DNA from: Paracoccus halophilus
Lineage (GTDB): Bacteria > Pseudomonadota > Alphaproteobacteria > Rhodobacterales > Rhodobacteraceae
Assembly: GCF_000763905.1 (NCBI RefSeq)
Contig: NZ_JRKN01000018.1
Coordinates: 1-64,000, forward strand
Reading direction: 5' to 3'
Length of the DNA: 64,000 nt
Both the position numbers and the translations under genes were made by a program. Numbering within the stretch: position 1 is the first letter of the stretch; each line of letters opens with the position of its first letter. Of the stretch, positions 6,827-15,551 are shown piece after piece. The notes beneath the pieces are model-generated. The model saw only the letters and a list, made by a program, of their open reading frames with translations. It was not told where the DNA came from and made no database searches.

Positions 6827-8802
6827 ACAAGCGACCGGAAGGCAAAGCCCTGTTCAAAGTCTCGATCGTCTCGGACACCCATGTGAATGAGCGCGAGGAC
6901 TTCTCGGCCTCGCCCTATCCGGCCAATGCCGAGGCCAATCCCCGCGCCCGGCATGTCTTTGCCCAGATCAATGCCGTGAACCCGGCCTTCGTGATCCATC
7001 TGGGCGATATGATCAATCCGGTCCCCGAACTGCCCAGCTATGTCGAGGCGGCGCAGGAGTTCCATAACCTCGCCAAAGAGCTCAAGGCCCCGCTGCATAT
7101 GGTGCCCGGCAATCACGACATCGGCGACAAGCCGGTCAGCTGGATGCCCGCCGGCATGGTCTGCGGCGAATATATTGCGCTTTATCGCAAGCATTTCGGC
7201 AAGGATTACTTTGCCATCAAGCATGAGGACTGCCATTTCATCGTCATCAACTCGCCGCTGATCAACTCGGGCGATCCGGCGGAAGAGGAACAGAGGATCT
7301 GGCTGGAAGGGTATCTGGCCGCGCATCGCGGCAAACGGATGTTCCTGTTCAGCCATTACCCGATCTATGTCAGCGACCCCGCCGAACCCGAAAGCTACGA
7401 CAATATCGGCCAGCCGGGGCGCGGCTGGCTGCTGGGTCTGATCCGCGATTACAAGCCCGAGGCGGTGTTTACCGCCCATGTCCACAACTTCTGGTATGAC
7501 GTCATCGGCGAGACGGAATATTACGTCCTGCCGTCGACCTGCTTCGTGCGCCACGACTATGCCGAGATGTATCGCATCGATGGCGGCGACCAGAAGGGCC
7601 GCAACGATGCCGCCAAGCTGGGTTTCCTGACGCTGGACGTGCATGAAAAGGGCCATGTGGCGCATTATCACCGCAGCTATGGCGCCACTCTGGCGCCGGG
7701 GGCCGAACTCGCCGATCCGGTCGTCGCCCGCCCGCATGCCAAGACCAGCCGTCCCGACAATATCTTCGTCGACATGCGCCATGGCTGGGCCGAGGAAATG
7801 ACCGTCGCGCCCTCGGGCGCGGTCGATGAATTCCGCCGCAAGATCGCGCGCAACGACTATCCCGTCATGGCCCTGTGGGAAATGGGGCTGCGCGGGCTGC
7901 GGGTGCCGATCCAGGATCTGATGGACCCGCGCATCCGTCGCCGGATGGAGTTGATGGCCGGAGTGGGCAGCCGCTTTCAGGTCTATCTCTACGGCATGCC
8001 GGACAAGGATGAGGCCGCGATGCTTGGCGCGCATGCCGGCCTTGTCTCGCAGCTGGAACTGGTCCTGGGCTGGGATCAGGTGCCTGCGCTGTCCGGGGAA
8101 ATCCGCGCGCTGAAACAGGCCACGGGCCTGCGCATCATCCTGTCGCGGGTCAACCGCAAGGACGGCGCCAAACATTCCGGCGGTCGCTTCAACCATCTGA
8201 TCAGCCACGGCTTTACCCTGTCCGAGCTGGATGAGCTTGAGGCTTTCCTGTCGGATCATCCGGGCCTTGTCGATGGCATCCAGTTCACCGCGCCGCGATC
8301 CGAATGCCCATGGGCTTCGGCCCGCGCGCTGTCCGGTTTCGCCGGGAAAACGGGCACCCGCCCGGTGCTTTATGTCAAATCGACCGAGGCCAGCCCGGCC
8401 GAGGAACAGCCCGACGAGATCGCCAATGCCGAACGCTTCGCGCTGGCGATGATGGCGGGTATCGGAACCGGGGTGGATGTCGTTCTGGACACGCTGGATG
8501 ATGCCGACCGCGGATATTTCACCCGTACCGGGCTGATCGACCGCCGCTTCAATCCGCGGCTGGCGGGCCAGCTTCTGTCCGCCATCGTCGAAACGGCGGG
8601 CCCCCGCGACTGGCGCGCCCGGGAAACGCCCGGCTACCTGTCCGAGGCCGGAACCGGCAGGACCCTGCGGGTGGTCCGCGCCGGCGATCTGGCGGGGGCA
8701 GGGGGCCGCTGGATCTGCCCCGAAACCGGCCGCAGCGGTCCGGCAAATGACGATTCACGCCGGTCATCTTCGGCCCTGTTGCTGATGGAAGAGGACGGCT
8801 GA
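6823..8802 (+). CDS. Metallophosphoesterase with a C-terminal barrel-like domain
   Basis: The 659-residue protein begins with a complete calcineurin-like phosphoesterase set: SDTH (Asp18, His20), GD (Asp62), GNHD (Asn97, His98), His178 in FSHYP and His219/His221 in AHVH. This implies a two-metal phosphomono- or diesterase. There is no signal peptide, so it is probably cytoplasmic. Residues about 310-595 form a second domain with alternating hydrophobic strands and helices (PVMALWEMGLRG, FQVYLYG, LELVLGW, GLRIILSRVN, RPVLYVKST, VDVVLDTL), suggestive of an (alpha/beta)8 barrel; I recognise no catalytic family there. The last 60 residues look disordered. It is coupled to the GntR gene by ATGA and lies upstream of tctCBA. 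The substrate is unknown. Confidence 0.8.
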   Translation: MNKRPEGKALFKVSIVSDTHVNEREDFSASPYPANAEANPRARHVFAQINAVNPAFVIHLGDMINPVPELPSYVEAAQEFHNLAKELKAPLHMVPGNHDIGDKPVSWMPAGMVCGEYIALYRKHFGKDYFAIKHEDCHFIVINSPLINSGDPAEEEQRIWLEGYLAAHRGKRMFLFSHYPIYVSDPAEPESYDNIGQPGRGWLLGLIRDYKPEAVFTAHVHNFWYDVIGETEYYVLPSTCFVRHDYAEMYRIDGGDQKGRNDAAKLGFLTLDVHEKGHVAHYHRSYGATLAPGAELADPVVARPHAKTSRPDNIFVDMRHGWAEEMTVAPSGAVDEFRRKIARNDYPVMALWEMGLRGLRVPIQDLMDPRIRRRMELMAGVGSRFQVYLYGMPDKDEAAMLGAHAGLVSQLELVLGWDQVPALSGEIRALKQATGLRIILSRVNRKDGAKHSGGRFNHLISHGFTLSELDELEAFLSDHPGLVDGIQFTAPRSECPWASARALSGFAGKTGTRPVLYVKSTEASPAEEQPDEIANAERFALAMMAGIGTGVDVVLDTLDDADRGYFTRTGLIDRRFNPRLAGQLLSAIVETAGPRDWRARETPGYLSEAGTGRTLRVVRAGDLAGAGGRWICPETGRSGPANDDSRRSSSALLLMEEDG

Positions 8803-8809
8803 GCAGTTC

Positions 8810-8848
8810 CCGGCCCCTCCCGCCGGGACGGAGGGCGGGCGGGGCCGG
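8810..8848 (+). promoter_or_regulatory. Strong stem-loop between the metallophosphoesterase and tctC
   Basis: CCGGCCCC-T-CCCGCC (8810-8824) pairs with GGCGGG-C-GGGGCCGG (8834-8848) around a 9-base loop, giving 14 pairs with a single internal mismatch. The plus-strand sequence after it is A-rich, not T-rich, so it is a poor intrinsic terminator. It may instead set the relative expression of the transporter and the upstream genes, or protect mRNA ends. Confidence 0.55.
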
Positions 8849-8959
8849 CCAGACAAAAAACCTACCGGCAGCCGCGAATGACCGCGGCCCCGGCCACGCA
8901 AGCGGGCCCCGCGCGGGCCCCGATGGGGTGTGCTTGCCCCGCTTCAATGGGAGGAGAGA

Positions 8960-9937
8960 ATGAAAGCAGGACTTCTGGGAATTGTCGGGGCGATGACGAT
9001 GGCGGTTTCGGCCCCGATGGCAAGGGCCGAATATCCCGAACGCCCGATCACCATGATCATCCCCTATGGCGCCGGCGGCACGACCGATCTTTCCGCGCGC
9101 ACCATCTCCGAGCCGCTGGGCAAGGCGGTGGGGCAGCCGCTGGTCATGTCGAATATCGCGGGGGCCGGGGGCGCGACCGGCACGGTGGCGGTCAAGAACG
9201 CCTCGGCCGATGGCTACACCATGCTGTTCGGTCGCGTCGGGCCGCATTCGGTCAGCCCAGCGATGAAGGCGATGCTGCCCTATACGCTGGACGATCTGCG
9301 CTTTGTCGCGGTCTATGAGATCAATCCCATCGTCTGCGTGGTGGACCCGAAAAGTGGCATCCAGACCGTCGAGGATCTGGTCGCCAGGGTCGGCGAGGGC
9401 GGCGTCACCTACAGCTCGTCCGGGGTCGGCTCGCTGCAACAGATCGCGGCGGTGATGGTGCTGCGCGAATTCGGGGTCGAGGATCCCGTCGGCGCCGCCA
9501 CGCATATTCCGCAGAAAAGCGATGGCGAGGCGGCGACCTCGGTGCTGAACGGCACGGCAACCTTTCTGTGCACCAATTCCTCGCCGCTGGCGGGCTTCGT
9601 CAAGGCCGGTCAGCTGCATCCGCTGCTGACGACCAGCGAAGAGCGGCTCGAGGGCTTCGACGCCCCCTCGGCGACCGAGCTGGAAAAGCCGGCACTGACC
9701 CGGCTTGTCGGCTGGACCGGCATCGCAGGCCCGGCCGATCTGCCCGATGAACTCGTCGCGCAATGGAGCGGCTGGCTCGCCACCGCCACCGAGGACCCAC
9801 GGTTCCGCCAGCGGATGGAGGCCAGCGGCTCGATCATCGAGCTGATGTCGCCGGAAGATTCCGACAGCTTCATTCGCGGCCAGTACGAGGCGATCAGGGC
9901 GCTGGTCGATGAGCTGGGGATGCGGATCGAAGGCTAG
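8960..9937 (+). CDS. tctC: TTT-family periplasmic substrate-binding protein (TctC/Bug)
   Basis: The 325-residue product has a signal peptide (about 1-23, ending MARA). The Bug/TctC fold follows: YPERPITMIIPYGAGGTTDLSAR, NIAGAGGATGTVAVKNASADGYTML, and YSSSGVGS. Members bind carboxylates in the periplasm and hand them to a TctA/TctB permease. The start at 8960 follows a GGAGGAG site, and the earlier in-frame codon at 8930 lacks one. It is 157 bases after the metallophosphoesterase, with a hairpin in between. The ligand cannot be deduced. Confidence 0.92.
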   Translation: MKAGLLGIVGAMTMAVSAPMARAEYPERPITMIIPYGAGGTTDLSARTISEPLGKAVGQPLVMSNIAGAGGATGTVAVKNASADGYTMLFGRVGPHSVSPAMKAMLPYTLDDLRFVAVYEINPIVCVVDPKSGIQTVEDLVARVGEGGVTYSSSGVGSLQQIAAVMVLREFGVEDPVGAATHIPQKSDGEAATSVLNGTATFLCTNSSPLAGFVKAGQLHPLLTTSEERLEGFDAPSATELEKPALTRLVGWTGIAGPADLPDELVAQWSGWLATATEDPRFRQRMEASGSIIELMSPEDSDSFIRGQYEAIRALVDELGMRIEG

Positions 9938-10018
9938 ACACCGCCAATATGCCGGCCTGGCGGGCACGGCCCGCCGGCCTTCATCCGGGGTCTCATCCCC
10001 GCAGCAACGGGTTGCAGC

Positions 10019-10501
10019 ATGCAAAACCTTCACCGACAATTGCTTATCGGCCTTGTCGCCGTCGCGATGGGGGCGTTTCTGGCGCTGGTCGCGATTCCGA
10101 ACTGGGTCAGCGCGCCCGACAAGGTGCCTCATATCGTTTTGTCGCCGCTGTTCTGGCCTTATACCATCGCCGGCCTGCTTGTTCTCAGCGGTGTCGGTCT
10201 GGTCCTGAGCGGCAGATATTCGGACGAGATCTTCAACGCGGATGAAACGCGCATACCCGGCGCCATGAAGCGGATCCTGATATTCGCGGCCATCGCCATC
10301 GCCTATGTCCGCCTGATCCCGCTGATGGGCATGGTCTGGGCGTCGATCCTTGCTTTCGGCGCGACCGTGTCCCTGCTGCGCCCCGGCCATCCCAGGCTGG
10401 CGATCATCTGCGCCGTGCTTTTCCCGCTGATCCTGTATGTATTCTTCGCCCATATCGCCGGAGTCGCGGTGCCGCAGGGCAAATTTGTGAGGCTGCCATG
10501 A
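10019..10501 (+). CDS. tctB: TTT-family small permease subunit (TctB)
   Basis: The 160-residue protein has four hydrophobic segments (about 8-26, 45-64, 85-105 and 125-148), the usual topology of the small TctB subunit. Sequence identity in this subunit is always weak, and the call rests on topology and on its place between tctC and tctA. Its stop overlaps the tctA start by ATGA, giving coupled translation. Confidence 0.85.
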   Translation: MQNLHRQLLIGLVAVAMGAFLALVAIPNWVSAPDKVPHIVLSPLFWPYTIAGLLVLSGVGLVLSGRYSDEIFNADETRIPGAMKRILIFAAIAIAYVRLIPLMGMVWASILAFGATVSLLRPGHPRLAIICAVLFPLILYVFFAHIAGVAVPQGKFVRLP

Positions 10502-12003
10502 GCATGATGGACAACCTTGCGGCCGGCTTCGGGCTGGTCGCCAATTTTCAGGCGATCCTGTCGCTTCTGATCGGGGTCGTCATCGGCACCATCGGCGGCG
10601 CGGTCCCCGGCATCTCGGTGACGATGAGCGTGGCGCTGGCGCTGCCCTTTACCTTCGCGATGGCGCCGATCAACGGCATTCTTCTGTTGCTGGGGGTCTA
10701 CAAGGGGGGCGTCTTCGGCGGCTCGATCCCTGCGATCCTGATCAAGACGCCGGGCACCCCGGCCTCCAGCGCCACGGTGCTGGACGGCTATCCCATGGCC
10801 GAAAAGGGCGAGGCGGGGCGCGCGCTTGGCATGGCGCTGTGGGCCTCCTGCACCGCCGACATGATCTCGAACCTGTCGCTGATCCTGTTCGCGGGCTTTC
10901 TGGCATCCTTTGCGCTGAGCTTCCGGCCGCCCGAATTCTTTACGCTGATCCTGTTTTCGCTGACGATCATTTCGGGCGTATCGGGAAAAAGCATGCTGCG
11001 CGGCGCATTGTCGGCCGTCCTGGGCCTGATGCTTGCCACGGTCGGGCTGGACCTGATCTATGGCACCAACCGCTTTACCTTCGGCAATCCGAACCTCATG
11101 GGCGGGCTGAACTTCATTGCCGTGCTGATCGGCCTGTTCGCCATCCCCGAGATCATGGCCGTGATCTGGTCGCCCGGCGACGAGCATGGCCGCGCCCGCG
11201 GGCTGGGCGCCAACCGGGTCAGCCTTGCCGATTACCGCCGTTGCTTTAAGGCGATCCTGCGCGGCAGCACGATCGGGGTGATCCTGGGCTCGATCCCCGG
11301 CATCGGCGCGGCACCCTCGGCCTTTCTCTCCTATAGCGAGGCGCGGCGCAAATCGCCCCATCGCGAGAATTTCGGCAAGGGCGAGATCGAGGGCGTCGCC
11401 GCCGCCGAAGCCGGCAATAACGGTGTTGCCGGCGCGACGCTGATCCCGCTGCTGTCGCTGGGGATTCCGGGCGATGTGATTACCGCGATCATCATCGGCG
11501 CCTTCATGATCCACGGGCTGCAACCGGGGCCGCTGATGTTCGTGACCAATGCGGATCTGATCTATGGCCTGTTCATCGGCTTGATCCTGTCGTCGGTCTT
11601 TCTGTTCGTGGTCGGCTCGGCGGCGATCCGGGTGTTCAAATATGTCGCGGACATTCCCCGTTCGATCCTGTTCCCCGGGGTCCTGGTCCTGTGTGTCTAC
11701 GGGGTTTTTGCGGTCAACAATACCATCTTCGATATCGGCGTCATGTTCGCGATGGGTGCGGTGGGTTTTTTGATGCTGCGCAATGACATCCCGGCGGCCC
11801 CCTTCCTTATCGCCTATATCCTGGGCCCGCTGCTCGAGGACAATTTCCGGCAGGCGATGCTGATGTCCGGGGGCTCGCCCTGGATCCTGTTCAGCACGCC
11901 GATCACCTGGATCTTCTGGGCACTGACCTTGTTCAGCATTGTTGCGATCATCCGCGCGGCGATGACGTCGAACAGGCAAGAGCAGGGCAGCATGGGGTTC
12001 TGA
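10498..12003 (+). CDS. tctA: TTT-family large permease subunit (TctA)
   Basis: This 501-residue integral membrane protein would move the TctC-bound solute inward, driven by an ion gradient. Family landmarks include GAVPGISVTMSVALALPFTF near residue 35, KGGVFGGSIPAILIKTPGTP, the second glycine motif GSIPGIGAAPSAFLSY, and LSLGIPGDVITAIIIGAFMIHGL. The length is normal. It ends the operon; a strong terminator follows 25 bases later. Confidence 0.95.
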   Translation: MSMMDNLAAGFGLVANFQAILSLLIGVVIGTIGGAVPGISVTMSVALALPFTFAMAPINGILLLLGVYKGGVFGGSIPAILIKTPGTPASSATVLDGYPMAEKGEAGRALGMALWASCTADMISNLSLILFAGFLASFALSFRPPEFFTLILFSLTIISGVSGKSMLRGALSAVLGLMLATVGLDLIYGTNRFTFGNPNLMGGLNFIAVLIGLFAIPEIMAVIWSPGDEHGRARGLGANRVSLADYRRCFKAILRGSTIGVILGSIPGIGAAPSAFLSYSEARRKSPHRENFGKGEIEGVAAAEAGNNGVAGATLIPLLSLGIPGDVITAIIIGAFMIHGLQPGPLMFVTNADLIYGLFIGLILSSVFLFVVGSAAIRVFKYVADIPRSILFPGVLVLCVYGVFAVNNTIFDIGVMFAMGAVGFLMLRNDIPAAPFLIAYILGPLLEDNFRQAMLMSGGSPWILFSTPITWIFWALTLFSIVAIIRAAMTSNRQEQGSMGF

Positions 12004-12027
12004 CCGCGCCGGGTGCAAGACGAAAGA

Positions 12028-12059
12028 GGGACCGGGCCAGGAACGGATGGCCCGGTCCC
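12028..12059 (+). terminator. Terminator after the tct operon
   Basis: A perfect 12-bp stem (GGGACCGGGCCA with TGGCCCGGTCCC) closes an 8-base loop, 25 bases past the tctA stop. The T tract is absent (GGGTATTA follows), so termination may be inefficient or Rho-assisted. Its position right after the last gene supports the call. Confidence 0.7.
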
Positions 12060-12326
12060 GGGTATTACACGGCCAGATTCGTCAGGTTGGTGAAATTTCC
12101 CGGATGGTCTGGGATGCGGCGGGTGAAGCTGGTCATTTCCCTGCCGCACCGGCCACGGGATGACCGCCTCCGGCCCGATGATTGTAAGGAAAGTGGTTTT
12201 ATTACAGGTATTTGACTCCGATTCCATGCCTGCCCTGCACCTGTCCTAAAGGCCAACTGTTCACAAGGGCCCAGATCGTCTTTAGTGTGCGATATTGGTA
12301 AGAATTACAATTTGTGGTGGTGAGTT
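12060..12326. other. Intergenic region upstream of the unknown gene pair
   Basis: No credible gene is seen. It should contain the promoter for the genes at 12327 and 12806. A TACAAT box at 12306-12311 sits 16 bases before the start codon, but the best upstream hexamer (TTTAGT at 12281) is 19 bases away, so the promoter is only tentative. GGTGGTGAG just before 12327 is a good ribosome site. Confidence 0.35.
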
Positions 12327-12809
12327 ATGTTGGTAGAGTCGAAACCTTGGCACGCAATCCAGGCGCGCCCCGATCCGGGCGCAATGTCCGGCCGGCCTCC
12401 TGTCGCGCTTGTTCCCGCGGGCGAATTCAACCTGCCGGATTTTGCTGCAAGCCATGCGGATTGGTGCGATCTGGGCTTTTCCATCTGCGAGGGCTATCTG
12501 ATCGAGGCGCAGAACCTGTTCCTCGAAGGCGACCCGGACGGGTTCCGCGAGATGGCCGAGGCGCAGTTCGATACCGAGCTTGAGGATGAGACCCTGGCCC
12601 ATGCGAATGCCCTGCTCAGCGGCCTTTCTTTCCGTCGTCTCGCCGGCGAGATTCTGGCGGTGACCAGCGGCCGGCGGGCGGCCGGATTGAACTGGTGGAG
12701 CCTGGCCAATCTTTACCGCGCCATGGAAACGACCAAGGGGGATATGCGCATGCCGCGCCTTGATCCTGAATTCGAGAAACGGCTGCGCGCCGCGATGGTC
12801 CTGTCGTGA
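12327..12809 (+). CDS. Hypothetical protein, first of a coupled pair
   Basis: I do not recognise this 160-residue protein. It has no signal peptide and no membrane segment. From about residue 40 it is predicted mostly helical, with an acidic middle (EGDPDGFREMAEAQFDTELEDE) and a conserved-looking stretch GLNWWSLANLYRAMETT. A GGTGGTGAG ribosome site precedes the ATG. The stop overlaps the GTG start of the next gene by 4 bases (GTGA), strong evidence that both are real and made together. The neighbours (tctA before, tex after) give no functional hint. Confidence 0.7.
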   Translation: MLVESKPWHAIQARPDPGAMSGRPPVALVPAGEFNLPDFAASHADWCDLGFSICEGYLIEAQNLFLEGDPDGFREMAEAQFDTELEDETLAHANALLSGLSFRRLAGEILAVTSGRRAAGLNWWSLANLYRAMETTKGDMRMPRLDPEFEKRLRAAMVLS

Positions 12810-13060
12810 GTCTGGCGGATCATTTCGGGTTTTTCGCGCTGGCGGGGGGCCGGGCACGCGCGGCGCGCGACAGCCTGCAGCCGCTGCGCCGGCAGATTTC
12901 GGCGCTGCACCGGCAGATCAGGGCCGAGCACACGATCCCGGTCACGATGGAGGCCGCCAGCTGGCAGGCGGGATACCTGTCGCTTTGGGGCGATATGCCC
13001 GCGACCGAGGATGACGAGGACGAGCCCGACAAGATGCCGGACGATCTGGAATTCTTCTGA
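12806..13060 (+). CDS. Small hypothetical protein coupled to the gene before it
   Basis: The 84-residue protein starts at a GTG embedded in the stop of the preceding gene. Residues about 15-45 are rich in Arg, Gln and Leu and likely form a long helix. The tail is strongly acidic (TEDDEDEPDKMPDDLEFF). No family is recognised. The amphipathic helix plus acidic tail would fit a small binding partner of the 160-residue protein upstream, which is inference from coupling only. Confidence 0.65.
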   Translation: MSLADHFGFFALAGGRARAARDSLQPLRRQISALHRQIRAEHTIPVTMEAASWQAGYLSLWGDMPATEDDEDEPDKMPDDLEFF

Positions 13061-13156
13061 CGCGGCCGGGTCATTTGCGCTGACGGTCTTGCAGGTGCTT
13101 GGCGGAGGCGCCGCGACGGGCTATTGAGGCAGCCCGAACCGTCAGAGGATGCCCGC

Positions 13157-15487
13157 GTGACCGCAGCCGACCGTATTGCCCGCATTATCGCCAGTGAAAT
13201 CAGCGCCAGCCCCGCGCAGGTCAGCGCCGCGACCGAACTGCTGGACGGGGGCGCGACGGTGCCCTTCGTCGCGCGCTACCGCAAGGAGGTCACCGGCGGG
13301 CTGGACGACACGCAGCTGCGCAACCTTGCCGAACGGCTGACCTATCTGCGCGAGCTCGAGGCGCGCCGCGCCGCGATCCTCGAATCGATAAGGGGGCAGG
13401 GCAAGCTCACCGATGATCTGGCGCGCGCCATTGCCGGCGCCGCGACCAAGGCCACGCTGGAAGATATCTACCTGCCCTATAAGCCCAAGCGCCGCACCAA
13501 GGCGATGATCGCGCGCGAGAACGGGCTGGAGCCTTTGCTGCGCGCCATTCAGGAGGACCGCGGGGCCGAGCCCGAGGCGCTGGCGGCGGGCTATCTCTCG
13601 GATGCGGTGCCGGATGTGAAGGCCGCGCTGGACGGGGCGCGTGACATCCTGGTCGAGGAACTCAGCGAAAATGCCGGCCTGCTGGGCCGGCTGCGCGAAT
13701 TCATGCAGGCCGAGGCGATCATCAGCGCGAAACTGGCCGAGGGCAAGGAGCAGGTCGGCGCCAAGTTCAGCGATTATTTCGACCATGCCGAGAAATGGTC
13801 CGCGATCCCCGCCCATCGGGCGCTGGCCATCCTGCGCGGCGCCAAGGAAGAGGTGCTGACCATCGAGATCGCGCCCGAGCCGGAAACCGGCGCCGCCCGG
13901 GCCGAGGGGATCGTGGCTGCGGCCCTGGGCCGTCTGGGCGATGCGCCGGGCGACAAATGGCTGCGCAAGGTCGCGGGCTGGTGCTGGCGGGTGCGGTTGT
14001 CGAATACCATGTATATCGACCTTTTGACCGAGTTGCGCCTGCGCGCCCATGCCGAGGCGATCCGGGTCTTTGGCCGCAATCTCAAGGATCTGCTGCTGGC
14101 CTCGCCGGCCGGGGCGCGGCCGACCATCGGGCTGGATCCGGGCATCCGCACGGGTGTCAAGCTGGCCGCCGTGGACGCGACCGGCAAGCTGGTCGAGACC
14201 GCGACGCTTTACCCGTTTCCGCCGAAATCCGATCTGCGCGGGGCCGAGGCGGCGCTGGCCGCCGCGATCGCCCGCCACAAGGTCGAGCTGATCGCCATCG
14301 GCAATGGCACCGCCAGCCGCGAGACCGAGCGTTTCGTGGGCGATGTCCTGAAACGCCTGCCTGCGGGGGTGAAGGCGCCGCTCAAGGTGATCGTCAGCGA
14401 GGCCGGGGCCTCGGTCTATTCGGCCTCGGAACTGGCGGCGCGGGAATTTCCCGATCTGGACGTGTCCTTGCGCGGGGCGGTCTCGATCGCGCGGCGCCTG
14501 CAGGACCCGCTGGCGGAACTGGTCAAGGTGCCGCCCGAATCCATCGGCGTCGGCCAGTACCAGCACGATGTCGACCAGCGCCAGCTTGCCAAGACGCTGG
14601 AGGCGGTGGTCGAGGATGCGGTGAACGCGGTGGGGGTCGATCTTAACACGGCCTCGGCGCCCTTGCTTGCACATGTCGCGGGGCTGGGGCCGTCGCTGGC
14701 GCAATCCATCGTCGCGCATCGCGATGCGGCGGGGGCGTTCCCGTCGCGCGCGGCGCTGAAAAAGGTGGCCGGGCTGGGGCCGCGCGCATTCGAGCAATGC
14801 GCGGGCTTCCTGCGTATCCGGGACGGGGATGAGCCGCTCGATGCCTCCTCCGTCCACCCCGAGGCTTATGGCGTCGCGCGCCGGATCGTCGCCGCCTGCG
14901 GCCGTGACATCCGCCAGATCATGGGTGATGGCGCGGCGTTAAAGGGGCTGCGCGCCGAGCAGTTCGTGGACGAAAGCTTTGGCCTGCCTACGGTGCGCGA
15001 CATTCTGGCGGAACTGGAAAAGCCCGGACGCGACCCGCGTCCCAGCTTCGTGACGGCGAGCTTTGCCGAGGGGGTCGAGGATATCAAGGACCTGAAACCC
15101 GGCATGAGCCTTGAGGGTACGGTGACCAATGTCGCGGCCTTCGGCGCCTTTGTCGATATCGGCGTGCATCAGGACGGGCTGGTGCATATCAGCCAACTGG
15201 CCGACCGTTTCGTCAAGGATCCGAACGAGGTGGTCAAGGTCGGCGATGTGGTCCGGGTTCGCGTGACCGAGGTCGATGTGGCGCGCAAGCGGATCGGCCT
15301 GACCATGCGCAAGGATGGCGGCGCCGGCGCGCGCGATGCGCGGCCGGGGCGCGCCCCGGGCGGCGGCAAGCCGCAATCGGGCGGCCCGAAATCCGCTGGC
15401 CCGAAATCCGCCGGCCCGCAAGGCGGCGGGCAGGAGCTTGGCGCCCTGGGCGCGTCGCTGATGGATGCGCTGAAGAGGAAGCGCTGA
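13157..15487 (+). CDS. tex: Tex-type RNA-binding transcription accessory protein
   Basis: This 776-residue cytoplasmic protein matches Tex. It has the N-terminal helical domain ([16 protein letters not shown], about residue 36), the YqgF-like RNase H fold ([14 protein letters not shown]), helix-hairpin-helix repeats ([28 protein letters not shown]) and a C-terminal S1 domain at about 648-720 ([21 protein letters not shown]). A Gly/Pro/Lys-rich tail follows. Tex binds nucleic acid and RNA polymerase and affects transcription and stress survival. The GTG at 13157 with AGAGGA upstream is preferred over an earlier TTG at 13124. Confidence 0.95.
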   Translation: MTAADRIARIIASEISASPAQVSAATELLDGGATVPFVARYRKEVTGGLDDTQLRNLAERLTYLRELEARRAAILESIRGQGKLTDDLARAIAGAATKATLEDIYLPYKPKRRTKAMIARENGLEPLLRAIQEDRGAEPEALAAGYLSDAVPDVKAALDGARDILVEELSENAGLLGRLREFMQAEAIISAKLAEGKEQVGAKFSDYFDHAEKWSAIPAHRALAILRGAKEEVLTIEIAPEPETGAARAEGIVAAALGRLGDAPGDKWLRKVAGWCWRVRLSNTMYIDLLTELRLRAHAEAIRVFGRNLKDLLLASPAGARPTIGLDPGIRTGVKLAAVDATGKLVETATLYPFPPKSDLRGAEAALAAAIARHKVELIAIGNGTASRETERFVGDVLKRLPAGVKAPLKVIVSEAGASVYSASELAAREFPDLDVSLRGAVSIARRLQDPLAELVKVPPESIGVGQYQHDVDQRQLAKTLEAVVEDAVNAVGVDLNTASAPLLAHVAGLGPSLAQSIVAHRDAAGAFPSRAALKKVAGLGPRAFEQCAGFLRIRDGDEPLDASSVHPEAYGVARRIVAACGRDIRQIMGDGAALKGLRAEQFVDESFGLPTVRDILAELEKPGRDPRPSFVTASFAEGVEDIKDLKPGMSLEGTVTNVAAFGAFVDIGVHQDGLVHISQLADRFVKDPNEVVKVGDVVRVRVTEVDVARKRIGLTMRKDGGAGARDARPGRAPGGGKPQSGGPKSAGPKSAGPQGGGQELGALGASLMDALKRKR

Positions 15488-15488
15488 G

Positions 15489-15503
15489 GGGGGCTCTGCC
15501 CCC
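15489..15503 (+). terminator. Short hairpin at the end of tex
   Basis: GGGGGC pairs perfectly with GCCCCC around TCT, starting two bases after the tex stop. No T tract follows. It lies just before the GGGATATTTGG repeat and may act with it to terminate or to protect the 3' end. Confidence 0.4.
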
Positions 15504-15522
15504 ATCCCTGCGGGATTCCCCC

Positions 15523-15547
15523 GGGATATTTGGACGTGAAAGAGAAC
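15523..15547 (+). repeat. GGATATTTGG intergenic motif, copy 1
   Basis: GGGATATTTGGACGTGAAAGAGAAC lies in the 64-base gap between convergent tex and pdxY, reading in the tex direction. Near-copies occur at 56654-56675 and 59948-59970, both in other convergent gaps. The shared core is GGATATTTG followed by a purine-rich GAA tract. Confidence 0.55.
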
Positions 15548-15551
15548 AGGC

